A stretch of 64,000 bases of DNA. Origin: Allobosea sp. Leaf344. GTDB taxonomy: Bacteria > Pseudomonadota > Alphaproteobacteria > Rhizobiales > Beijerinckiaceae. A model generated the notes under the pieces. That model ran no database searches. It was not told the origin of the DNA and saw only the letters and a list, made by a program, of their open reading frames with translations. Within the stretch, counting starts at the first letter, position 1; every line of letters starts with the position of its first letter. Positions 53,696 to 62,160 of this stretch are shown in pieces. The stretch is taken from positions 145,803 to 209,802 of the forward strand of contig NZ_LMRT01000013.1 of NCBI RefSeq assembly GCF_001426225.1, given 5' to 3'. Both the position numbers and the translations under genes were made by a program.

Positions 53696-54690
53696 GCGTC
53701 TTCCCGCATCCGGTTCTGGTCGCCGATATCGGCGGCACGAATTGCCGGTTGTCGCTGGTCGAGGCGCCCGGTGCGCCGCACCAGCCGCTGGCGCGGATCG
53801 GCACCGGCACCCATGCCACGCCGGAGGCGGCGTTCGAGGCGGTTCTGGAGACGCTGACGATGCGGCCGCGCAGTGCCATCCTGGCGGTCGCCGGGCCGCT
53901 CGAGGGGCGGCGCTCGCAGCTGACCAATGCCAGCTGGATCTTCCAGGGCGAGGACATCGCCCGGGCGCTGACGCTGGATCAGGGGCTGCTGGTCAATGAT
54001 TTCGAGGCGCTGGCCGCCTCGCTCCCGGTCCTGCAACCGTCGAGCATCGAGACGCTGGTCGCCGGTGCGGCGGAGCCGGATGGGCTCAAGCTGGTGCTGG
54101 GTCCGGGCACCGGCTTCGGCGCGGCGGCTTTCCTGCCGAAGGGTGGGCGCGGCGTGCTGGTGCCGACCGAGGCCGGCCATATCGGGCTCGGCCCCGAGGA
54201 TGCGACCGAGGAGAAGCTCTGGCCGGCGCTGTCCGCCGGGCTGCCGCGCGTCACGGTCGAGAGCCTGCTGAGCGGCGACGGGCTGGTGCGGCTGCACCGC
54301 GCCGTCGCCAGCGCCAGCGGCGCGGCGGAGCCTGATGTCAGCGCCGCCGACGTCACCACCCTGGCCCGCGACGGAGACCCCTCCGCGCTGATGGCCGTGG
54401 TCTGTTTCTGGCGGCTTCTGGCGCGGGTGGCGGGCGATCTGGCGCTCGCCTTCAAGGCGACCGGCGGCGTCTATATCGCCGGCGGCATCGTGCCGCGGCT
54501 GCTGCCTCTGGCCGATCTCGGCACGGTGGAGCGGGTCTTCCGGGCCAAGCCGCCAATGGAGGATCTGACCGCGCGCTTCGCCCTGCACGTGATCACGGCG
54601 GCCGACGCAGCGGAGCAGGGGCTCGCCGCGATCGCGGCCGATCCGGCCCGCTTCGGGCTCGACGATCCCGCTCGCCTCTGGGTGGGATGA
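53692..54690 (+). CDS. glk: Glucokinase
   Basis: A 332-residue ASKHA-fold kinase of the bacterial glucokinase group. Phosphate-1 motif VADIGGTNCRL (residues 10-20), LVNDFEALAASLP with the catalytic Asp, LGPGTGFGAAAF, PTEAGHIGL, and IAGGIVPRLLPLADLGTV near the end. It phosphorylates glucose in the cytoplasm. ATG 53692 overlaps the hyi stop by 4 nt, which implies coexpression. Confidence 0.9.
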   Translation: MSVFPHPVLVADIGGTNCRLSLVEAPGAPHQPLARIGTGTHATPEAAFEAVLETLTMRPRSAILAVAGPLEGRRSQLTNASWIFQGEDIARALTLDQGLLVNDFEALAASLPVLQPSSIETLVAGAAEPDGLKLVLGPGTGFGAAAFLPKGGRGVLVPTEAGHIGLGPEDATEEKLWPALSAGLPRVTVESLLSGDGLVRLHRAVASASGAAEPDVSAADVTTLARDGDPSALMAVVCFWRLLARVAGDLALAFKATGGVYIAGGIVPRLLPLADLGTVERVFRAKPPMEDLTARFALHVITAADAAEQGLAAIAADPARFGLDDPARLWVG

Positions 54691-54770
54691 GGACGGCGCC
54701 GGAGGCGAGGGCGCGCGTGACAGAGCCGCCCTGCCGGTCTATCCCCGGCGCCTGACCGATTGGATAGTTC

Positions 54771-56582
54771 ATGGCCCCTCTGCTTCACCTGCGCGACGTG
54801 GCGCTCACCTTCGGCGGACAGCCTCTGTTGGAGGCGGCCGAGATCGCGGTCTCGCCCGGCGAACGCGTCTGCCTGGTCGGGCGCAACGGATCGGGCAAAT
54901 CGACGCTGCTGAAGATCGCCGCAGGGTTGGTCGAGCCCGACAGCGCCGAGCGTTTCGTCCAGCCCGGCGCGACCATCCGCTACCTCCCGCAGGAACCGGA
55001 TTTCACTGGCTACAAGAGCTCGCTCGCCTATGTCGAGGCCGGGCTCGGGCCCGGCGACGACGCCTATCGCGCGCAATATCTGATCAGCGAGCTCGGGCTG
55101 ACCGGCGAGGAAGATCCCGCCACCATGTCGGGCGGCGAATCCCGCCGTGCGGCGCTGGCGCGGGTGCTGGCGCCGGAGCCCGACATCCTGCTGCTCGACG
55201 AGCCGACCAACCATCTCGACCTGCCGGTGATCGAATGGCTGGAGCAGGAGCTGAAATCGCTGCGTTCGGCGATGGTGCTGATCAGCCATGACCGGCGCTT
55301 CCTGACCTCGCTGTCGCGGGCGACGATCTGGCTCGATCGCGGGCTGACGCGGCGGATGGATCGCGGTTTCGGCGAGTTCGAGGCCTGGCGCGACGAGGTG
55401 CTGGCGCAGGAGGAGCTCGACCGCCACAAGCTCGACCGCAAGATCGCCCGCGAGGAGGATTGGCTGCGCTATGGCGTCAGCGCCCGGCGCACCCGCAACC
55501 AGCGCCGCCTCGGCGAATTGCACGCGCTGCGCGACCAGCGTCGCACGGCGCGCAGCGCGCAGGGCAATGTGAGGCTGGAGGCCAGCGAGGCGCAGACCTC
55601 CGGCAAGCTGGTGATCGAGGCGATCGACGTCGCCAAATCCTTCGGCGACACCGTCGTCGTCAAGGATCTGTCGCTGCGGGTCGGTCGCGGCGACCGCATC
55701 GGCATCGTCGGCCCCAACGGGGCCGGCAAGACGACGCTGATCAACCTGCTGACCGGCGCGCTCAAGCCGGATTCGGGCAAGGTCAAGCTCGGCGTCTCGC
55801 TGGAGATGGTGACGCTCGACCAGCGCCGCGAAAGCCTGGACCCGGCGACGCCGCTGGGCGACGCGCTGACCGGCGGCGGCTCGGACCATGTCAGCGTCGG
55901 CGGCCAGCCCCGCCATGTCATCGCCTATATGAAGGACTTCCTGTTCCAGCCGATCCAGCGCGGCACGCCTGTCGGGGCGCTGTCGGGGGGCGAGCGCGGC
56001 CGGCTGATGCTGGCGCGAGCGCTGGCCAAGCCGTCCAATCTGCTGGTGCTGGACGAGCCGACCAATGATCTCGACCTCGAGACGCTCGACCTGCTGCAGG
56101 AATTGCTGGCGGACTATCAGGGCACGGTGCTGCTCGTCAGCCATGATCGCGACTTCATCGACCGCGTCGTCTCGGCCACGCTGATCTCGGATGGCGACGG
56201 GGTCTGGACGGAATTCGCCGGCGGCTACACCGATATGCTGGCCCAGCGCGGCCGCGGCGTCGGGGCGAGGCAGCGGGCCCCCGCAACCAAGCCAGCGGCG
56301 ACCGAGAAGCCGGTCGCGGCGGCGGCGACGGTAGCGCCTTCCGCCAAGCGCCGGCTGTCCTTCAACGAGAAACACGCGCTGGAGACGCTGCCGAAGCGCC
56401 TTGAGGTGCTGCAGGCCGAGGCGGCGAAGCTCAATGCGGCCCTGGCCGGGGATCTCTACACCCGCGATCCGAAGCTCTTCGCCAAGGTCACGGCCCGGCT
56501 GGAGGAGGTGGCGCGCGAGATCGCCGATGCCGAGAGCCGCTGGCTGGAGCTCGAAATGCTGCGCGAGGAATTGGGGGCCTGA
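54771..56582 (+). CDS. uup: ABC-F ATPase, Uup-like
   Basis: A 603-residue soluble protein with two ABC cassettes and no membrane part. Cassette 1: GRNGSGKST, MSGGESRRAALARVL, LLLDEPTNHLD. Cassette 2: GPNGAGKTT, LSGGERGRLMLARAL, LVLDEPTNDLD. The inter-domain linker RYGVSARRTRNQRRLGEL and the C-terminal coiled-coil domain (about residues 530-600) fit the Uup branch, which acts on ribosomes or branched DNA. ATG 54771 follows a short leader. Confidence 0.88.
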   Translation: MAPLLHLRDVALTFGGQPLLEAAEIAVSPGERVCLVGRNGSGKSTLLKIAAGLVEPDSAERFVQPGATIRYLPQEPDFTGYKSSLAYVEAGLGPGDDAYRAQYLISELGLTGEEDPATMSGGESRRAALARVLAPEPDILLLDEPTNHLDLPVIEWLEQELKSLRSAMVLISHDRRFLTSLSRATIWLDRGLTRRMDRGFGEFEAWRDEVLAQEELDRHKLDRKIAREEDWLRYGVSARRTRNQRRLGELHALRDQRRTARSAQGNVRLEASEAQTSGKLVIEAIDVAKSFGDTVVVKDLSLRVGRGDRIGIVGPNGAGKTTLINLLTGALKPDSGKVKLGVSLEMVTLDQRRESLDPATPLGDALTGGGSDHVSVGGQPRHVIAYMKDFLFQPIQRGTPVGALSGGERGRLMLARALAKPSNLLVLDEPTNDLDLETLDLLQELLADYQGTVLLVSHDRDFIDRVVSATLISDGDGVWTEFAGGYTDMLAQRGRGVGARQRAPATKPAATEKPVAAAATVAPSAKRRLSFNEKHALETLPKRLEVLQAEAAKLNAALAGDLYTRDPKLFAKVTARLEEVAREIADAESRWLELEMLREELGA

Positions 56583-56730
56583 CCGGCCCCCGCCAAGGCG
56601 GTTCCGTCGCCTAGCGGGCCTGGCGCGGCCGGGCCATACGATTTCCGTATCCGTCCGATCGCGAAAACGCATTTGTGGCGCCTCGCCATTGCCCGCCATG
56701 ATCGCCGCAGGCACAGAACGAGGAGACATC

Positions 56731-57477
56731 ATGCGACTTGCGGGCAAGACGGCGCTGATCACCGGCGCGGCACAGGGCTTCGGCTATGGCATCGCCGAGA
56801 CCTTCCTGCGCGAGGGGGCGAAGGTCGCGCTGCTCGACCTCAATGCCGAGAAGGCGGAGGAGGCGGCCCATACGCTCGGCGGCGGCGCTTTCGCGGTCGG
56901 CTGCGACGTGGCGATCGCCGCCAGCGTCGATGCGGCGGTCGAACAGGTGCTGGGCCGGCTCGGCCGGCTCGATATCGTCGTCAACAATGCCGGCACCACC
57001 CATCGCAACAAGCCGATGGTCGAGGTCACGGAAGAGGAGTTCGACAGGGTCTTCGCCGTCAACGTCAAGTCGATCTATCTGATGGCGAAGGCGGTGGTGC
57101 CGCATTTCAAGGCGCAGGGCGGCGGCGTCATCCTCAATATCGGCTCGACCGCCGGGCTGCGGCCGCGCCCGGGCCTGACCTGGTACAATGGATCGAAGGG
57201 CGCGGCGAACCTGCTCTCGCAATCCATGGCGGTCGAGCTGGCGCCGGACCGGATCCGCGTCAACGCGATCGCGCCCGTCGCCGGCGAAACGCCGCTGCTC
57301 GCGACCTTCATGGGTGAGGATACGCCGGAGAAGCGCGCGCAGTTCAAGAGCGTCATTCCGTGGGGGCGGTTCTCCACCCCGCAGGACATCGCCAATGCGG
57401 CGCTGTTCCTGTGCAGCGACGAGGCGGAGATGGTGACCGGCACGGTGCTGGCCGTGGATGGCGGGCGCTGCGTCTGA
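56731..57477 (+). CDS. SDR-family oxidoreductase
   Basis: A 248-residue classical short-chain dehydrogenase. Cofactor motif TGAAQGFGYGIA (residues 11-22), Asp in LLDLNAEK indicating NAD preference, NNAG at about residue 89, active-site Ser in NIGSTAG and Tyr/Lys in WYNGSKGAANL. The C-terminal VTGTVLAVDGGRCV is typical. It may be a 3-oxoacyl reductase or sugar dehydrogenase, and the substrate is not visible. The ATG follows AGGAGA. It is convergent with the metallophosphoesterase. Confidence 0.87.
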   Translation: MRLAGKTALITGAAQGFGYGIAETFLREGAKVALLDLNAEKAEEAAHTLGGGAFAVGCDVAIAASVDAAVEQVLGRLGRLDIVVNNAGTTHRNKPMVEVTEEEFDRVFAVNVKSIYLMAKAVVPHFKAQGGGVILNIGSTAGLRPRPGLTWYNGSKGAANLLSQSMAVELAPDRIRVNAIAPVAGETPLLATFMGEDTPEKRAQFKSVIPWGRFSTPQDIANAALFLCSDEAEMVTGTVLAVDGGRCV

Positions 57478-57486
57478 GCGCCCGCG

Positions 57487-58380
57487 TCACACCGGCTTGG
57501 CGTGCAGCGCGATCTCCTGGCGCAGCCGGACGCTGCCATCGGGCTCGAAACAGCGCTGCTCGAAGCTGATCTGGGGGCGCTCGGCGTCGCCCTCGATCTT
57601 GAACAGGTGCCAGCTCGCCTTCTCGCCGCGGCCGAGCGGGCCGATGGAGCAGGAGGGAACGCCGACGATCGGCACGTCGCGGCCAAGGCCGCGGCGCCAG
57701 GCCAACGAGAAGGTGTGGTTGTGGCCGTGGATGACGAGGTCGGCGCCCTGTCTTGCCAGCATCGCCTCGAAGGCCTCGGCATCCACCAGCTCGCGGGACC
57801 GCCGGGCCCCGCCGACATAGGGCGGGTGGTGGATCAGCACCACGCGGATCAGCGCGTCGCGCCTGGCCCGCGCGAGCAAAATCTCCGCCTGGGCGATCTG
57901 CTCGCGGCCGAGCCGGCCCGTCGCCATCATCGGCAGGGTCGGGACGCCGCTGTTGAGCCCGATCAGCGCCACCGGGCCACGGCGGCGCAGCCAGGGATAG
58001 CCCCGCATGCCGTCATCCCCGGTGGCCCAGGGCGCCATGTCGGCGGCCAGATGCTTCAGCGAGGAGCGGGCATAGGCGTCATGATTGCCCGGCACGAAGC
58101 TGACGCTCTCATGCGAGCCCAGCGTGTCCAGGAAGGTGATCGCCGTCTTGAACTCGTTGGGCAGGCCGATATGCGAGACGTCGCCGGTGCAGGCGTAATG
58201 ATCCGGCGCCTGCGCCTGCATGTCGGCGACGATCAGCGCCAGGATCTGCATGTCATGGGCATGGCGACGCTTGCGCCGCCAATTGACATAGCCGGTAGCG
58301 CGCTTGCCCAGGAGCTGGTGCAGCGAGAACCGCGCCAGCGGGCCGAGATGCGGGTCCGAGAGATGCGCGAGCTTGAACAC
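57487..58380 (-). CDS. Calcineurin-like metallophosphoesterase
   Basis: A 297-residue cytoplasmic phosphoesterase. Metal ligands appear in order: HLSDPHLG (residues 6-13), CTGDVSH (about 63-69), PGNHD (about 95-99), LIHHPP (about 191) and GHNHTF (about 234). Proteins of this type include cAMP phosphodiesterases (CpdA-like) and other diesterases. The substrate is unassigned. No operon partner is evident. Confidence 0.87.
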   Translation of the reverse strand: MFKLAHLSDPHLGPLARFSLHQLLGKRATGYVNWRRKRRHAHDMQILALIVADMQAQAPDHYACTGDVSHIGLPNEFKTAITFLDTLGSHESVSFVPGNHDAYARSSLKHLAADMAPWATGDDGMRGYPWLRRRGPVALIGLNSGVPTLPMMATGRLGREQIAQAEILLARARRDALIRVVLIHHPPYVGGARRSRELVDAEAFEAMLARQGADLVIHGHNHTFSLAWRRGLGRDVPIVGVPSCSIGPLGRGEKASWHLFKIEGDAERPQISFEQRCFEPDGSVRLRQEIALHAKPV

Positions 58381-58463
58381 GGCTGAGCGTTGGCCCCTGA
58401 GCCTGTCGGCGTCAAGCGCGCAAACCGCGCAGGCGTGCCCTCAGCCCCGCAGGGCGCAGGCGC

Positions 58464-58688
58464 TCAGTTGGCCGAGCCGGCCAGCTCCGAGACGATGCGC
58501 GGATCGGTCAGCGTCACGGCCGGCTTCCAGACATAAGCGGGCTTTGACGAGACGAGGGAGATGATGAAAGAGAGCAGCATGACGAATGGCCCAAGCGTTG
58601 AAGCGATCTTCTCTGCCCGATTTGCGGCGCGTTTGTGACGGGACGCGTCTCCATCGGGGCCTCTGTCATGCGTCATATGCATAGACAA
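58464..58688 (-). CDS. Possible small membrane protein
   Basis: A 74-residue reading frame with a basic N-terminus (RHKRAANRAEKIAS), one hydrophobic helix (PFVMLLSFIISLVSSKPAYV) and a short tail. No family is recognised and no clear ribosome site precedes the start, whose position is unsure (MSMHM or the second Met). It fills an otherwise empty 340-bp gap between the phosphoesterase and Nudix genes. I call it tentatively. Confidence 0.4.
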   Translation of the reverse strand: MSMHMTHDRGPDGDASRHKRAANRAEKIASTLGPFVMLLSFIISLVSSKPAYVWKPAVTLTDPRIVSELAGSAN

Positions 58689-58727
58689 TAAACCGGGCGT
58701 TAAACTCTGCGCGGGACGGGCGGCGCG

Positions 58728-59219
58728 ATGATGAGAGAGTCGACGGAGTCTTTACGGGGTCTGCGACACCGCCTGCTGCGGCGGGCGCTGCATCTCTATT
58801 TCCGGCTGTCGCGGGGGATGACGCTGGGGGTTCGCGCCGCGGTGCTGGACGATCGCGCGCAGGTCTTCCTGATCCGCCACACCTATACCGCCGGCTGGCA
58901 TCTGCCGGGCGGCGGCGTCGAGACGGGCGAGACCGTGCTGGAGGCCCTCGCCAAGGAGCTGCGCGAGGAGGGCAATCTGGAACTGGCGGGGCCGGCACGG
59001 CTGCATGGCGTGTTCTTCAACCGGCACATGTCGCGCCGCGACCATGTCGCGGTGTTCGAGGTCCGGCACTTCACGGTGCTGGGGGCGAAACAGCCGGATC
59101 GCGAGATCGCCGAGGCCGGCTTCTTCCCGCTTGCGGCGCTCCCCGATGGCACCACGCCGGGCACGCGGCGGCGGCTCGCGGAGATCCTCGGGCGGCAGGC
59201 GCCGTCGCAGGATTGGTGA
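58728..59219 (+). CDS. Nudix hydrolase
   Basis: A 163-residue protein. The Nudix box (G-x5-E-x7-REUxEExGU) is present as GGGVETGETVLEALAKELRE followed by EGNLEL (about residues 63-88), and the upstream WHLPGGGVE strand is typical. It hydrolyses a nucleoside diphosphate linked to some other group. The substrate is unknown. The first 30 residues are basic and may be an extension. ATG 58728 or 58731. Confidence 0.87.
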   Translation: MMRESTESLRGLRHRLLRRALHLYFRLSRGMTLGVRAAVLDDRAQVFLIRHTYTAGWHLPGGGVETGETVLEALAKELREEGNLELAGPARLHGVFFNRHMSRRDHVAVFEVRHFTVLGAKQPDREIAEAGFFPLAALPDGTTPGTRRRLAEILGRQAPSQDW

Positions 59220-59387
59220 TGCCGCGGCGCCATGGACGCCCGTGCCCGGCTCTGCTAAGTCGCTGGCATGACTGACGGGCTCATCGACTCCCTGCTGCTG
59301 CGACGACCGACGCGCTGACCGCGCCTCAACGGCATCTCCGCGTCGAGCGGCGATGCCTTCACGTTCCCGCCCTGCAGGTCGCCCGTC

Positions 59388-59897
59388 ATGACATCCTTGC
59401 CCCTGACCATTCGCCATGAACTGCCCGTCGACGCCGCCGCCATCGAGCGCCTGCACGAGCGGGCCTTCGGCCCCGGCCGCTTCGCCCGCACCGCCTTCCG
59501 CCTGCGCGAGGGCGTGCCGGCCGATGCGGAGCTGAGCTTCGCGTCGCATGTCGGCACCTTCCTGGTCGGCTCCGTCCGCGTCACCCGCGTCAGGGCCGGG
59601 GCGCATCCGGCGCTGATGCTCGGGCCGCTGACCGTCGACCCCGCCTTCGAGGGGCGCGGCATCGGCGCGGCGCTGATGAACCGCTCGATCGAGGCCGCGC
59701 GGGCCGCCGGGCATGATCTGGTGATGCTGGTCGGGGACGCGCCCTATTATGCGCGCTTCGGCTTCGAGCCGATCCGCCCCGGGCAGCTCAGCCTGCCGGG
59801 CCCGGCGGATCCCGGGCGCTTCCTGGCGCTCGAACTGGTCGAGGGCGTGCTCGCCCAGCGCAGCGGCGCGGTGACCGCGCTCCGCCCGGGCGCCTGA
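59388..59897 (+). CDS. GNAT N-acetyltransferase (YhbS-like)
   Basis: A 169-residue acetyltransferase. LGPLTVDPAFEGRGIGAALM (about residues 80-99) is the acetyl-CoA pyrophosphate loop, and LVMLVGDAPYYARFGFEPIR (about 115-134) is the conserved beta-5/alpha-4 region of the YhbS-type group. The acceptor is unknown. It lies between the Nudix gene and the convergent Bat-like membrane gene. Confidence 0.85.
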   Translation: MTSLPLTIRHELPVDAAAIERLHERAFGPGRFARTAFRLREGVPADAELSFASHVGTFLVGSVRVTRVRAGAHPALMLGPLTVDPAFEGRGIGAALMNRSIEAARAAGHDLVMLVGDAPYYARFGFEPIRPGQLSLPGPADPGRFLALELVEGVLAQRSGAVTALRPGA

Positions 59898-59909
59898 GCC
59901 GAACCCGGC

Positions 59910-62006
59910 TCAGGCCGTATCGGTGTTGCGGCGCAGCCTGCGGCCGCTTTCGCCGAGCCAGCCGGCCACGACGGCGCCGAAGAGCAGCACCAGCCCCAGC
60001 AGCCCCAGGAACAGCGGCGAGACCGAAACGCCGCGGACGATGCCGGAATCGCTGATGCGCAGGCCGATCCAGTCGGCGCCGGCGAATTGCGAGCCGGAGC
60101 GCACCGGGACGATGCGCGGGACCGAGACGCCCGAGCCGGTCTCCTGGCCGATGCGGCGGCTGGACCCGCCCGTAGCTTCGGCGAGGGCCTGGAGCTGGCC
60201 GGGATTGCTGACCACCTCCACCAGCTCGCGCGGATTCTCCGGGCCGACGCTGGCGAAAGCGGTGAGATTATCCGCCGAGACGCGGTGGAGGCCGAATTCG
60301 CTGGAGGGGATGCGGGCGGTGAACAGCCCGGGCCGGCCGGGCTCGAGCGGGACCGAACGCGACTGGCCGTCCGGCCCGGTGATCGTGACGGGGGAGGGCG
60401 TCTCGCCCAGCGTCTGGCGCTCGACCTCGATGATCCCGCCGCGGGCCGAGGCACGCAGCGCCTCCTCCTCGAGATCGGGCTCCTTCATCAGCCAATGGCC
60501 GAGCCGGCGCAGCAGATCGAGATGCGGCCCGCCATCGCGGAAGCCGCGGGCCCAGAGCCAGGCGTGGTCGGAGAGGAAGAGGGCGACGCGGCCCTTCTGC
60601 TCGCGCGCGAGCATCAGCAGCGGCCGGTCGCCCGGGCCGGTCATGACGGAGGATCCGGTGCGGGCGCGGGCGCCGACCATGCGCAGCCATTCGCCCCAGC
60701 GCGGCGGCTCCACCTCCGAGCCCGGCAGGTCGCGGGTGACGGGATGGCGCTTGCCGGGGTCGCTGACCCGCGCGCGATAGGCCTCGTCCACCACCGAGCC
60801 GTCGGGCAGCGCCGGCAGGATCTGGTTCAGCGGCGTCCGCGCCAGGGATTGGGCGCCGGCATATTCCGGTCCCGCGGCGATCAATAGTGCGCCGCCTTCG
60901 CGGACATAGCGGACGATGTTCTCGAAATAAAGCAGCGGCAGGATCGACTGGTTGGCGTAGCGATCGAAGATGATCAGGTCGAATTCCTTGATCTTGACCT
61001 GGAACAGCTCGCGCGTCGGGAAGGCGATCAGCGAGAGCTCGTTGATCGGCGTGCCGTCCTGCTTCTCCGGGGGGCGCAGGATGGTGAAATGCACGAGGTC
61101 GACATTGGCGTCGGCCTTGAGGAGATTGCGCCAGGTGCGCTCGCCGGGATGCGGCTCGCCCGAGACCAGGAGCACGCGCAGCTTGTCGCGCACGCCCTCG
61201 ATGGTGATCACGGCGCGGTTGTTGGCGAGGGTCAGTTCGTTGTCGAGCGCCGCCGCCTCGATCTCGATGACATTGGGGCCGCCGCGATCGATGCGCACCG
61301 GCACTTGCACGATCTGCCCCGCGGTGACCTCGCGCCGCGCGATGATCTCGCCGTCGCGGCGGATGACCAGGCCGGAGCGGCCGGGGCCGTTCTTCTCCAG
61401 CACCCGCAGCCGGATTGTCTGGTCCTTGCCGACGATGCCGAAGCGGGGCGAATCGACCAGCACGATGCGCCGGTCGATCTCGCCGTTGCGGCCGGTCGTC
61501 AGCACATGCAGCGGCGCCTTCAGCCCCAGCGCATCGGCCTGGGCCGGCGCATCATGGGCCAGGCCGTCGCTGATCACGATGGCGCCGGCGACCCGCTCGC
61601 TCGGCACGTCGGCCAGGCTCGCGGCCAGCGCCTCGAACAGGCGCGTGCCGTCGCCCGAGCCCTGGGAGTCGCGGACTTCGACGATCCGCGATTCGACATT
61701 GCCGACGCCCCGCAGCTGCCGCTCGACCTCGGCCTGGGCGGCCTGGGTCTGCACGCTACGATCGGCGAGGCGGTTCGAGCCGGAGCGATCGACGACCACG
61801 GAGACGACGTCCTTCACCGGCTCGCGCTCCTCGAAGACGAGGGAGGGGTCGGCCAGGGCGATCGTCAGGACGATCAGCGCCAGAGCGCGCAGGATGGCGC
61901 TGCGCCCGGCCAGCACCAGCGCGACGCCGGCCGCCAACGCGGCGATCAGGCTCAGCCCGATCAGCAGCGGCAGCGGCACCAGCGGGGCGAGCGAAAGGCT
62001 CCACAT
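59910..62006 (-). CDS. Large membrane protein with VWA/GATase-like domains, Bat-associated
   Basis: A 698-residue protein. Two N-terminal helices (LIGLSLIAALAAGVALVLAG and ILRALALIVLTIALADPSLV), then a periplasmic region with VVSVVVDRSGSNRLADRS recalling a VWA metal-site-like strand (DxSxS), beta-sandwich segments, a glutamine-amidotransferase-like region (LIIFDRYANQSILPLLYFEN; VREGGALLIAAGPEY), and a last helix near residue 665. It lies directly after a DUF4159 gene, as in MoxR-Bat clusters of alphaproteobacteria, where these proteins are thought to help envelope protein maturation. Confidence 0.8.
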   Translation of the reverse strand: MWSLSLAPLVPLPLLIGLSLIAALAAGVALVLAGRSAILRALALIVLTIALADPSLVFEEREPVKDVVSVVVDRSGSNRLADRSVQTQAAQAEVERQLRGVGNVESRIVEVRDSQGSGDGTRLFEALAASLADVPSERVAGAIVISDGLAHDAPAQADALGLKAPLHVLTTGRNGEIDRRIVLVDSPRFGIVGKDQTIRLRVLEKNGPGRSGLVIRRDGEIIARREVTAGQIVQVPVRIDRGGPNVIEIEAAALDNELTLANNRAVITIEGVRDKLRVLLVSGEPHPGERTWRNLLKADANVDLVHFTILRPPEKQDGTPINELSLIAFPTRELFQVKIKEFDLIIFDRYANQSILPLLYFENIVRYVREGGALLIAAGPEYAGAQSLARTPLNQILPALPDGSVVDEAYRARVSDPGKRHPVTRDLPGSEVEPPRWGEWLRMVGARARTGSSVMTGPGDRPLLMLAREQKGRVALFLSDHAWLWARGFRDGGPHLDLLRRLGHWLMKEPDLEEEALRASARGGIIEVERQTLGETPSPVTITGPDGQSRSVPLEPGRPGLFTARIPSSEFGLHRVSADNLTAFASVGPENPRELVEVVSNPGQLQALAEATGGSSRRIGQETGSGVSVPRIVPVRSGSQFAGADWIGLRISDSGIVRGVSVSPLFLGLLGLVLLFGAVVAGWLGESGRRLRRNTDTA

Positions 62007-62160
62007 CAGCGATCGATCCTGTCTGGGGCCGTATAGCCCTCACGGCCGGCCCGGCCGCAGCCCGGCATGGCGGAACCGGCGGGGTTGCGGCATCCTCGCG
62101 GGCGCAGCCTGCAGCGGGCGCCGCGATGAGGCCCGGGCCGAGGGGCGGCGAGATCCGCGA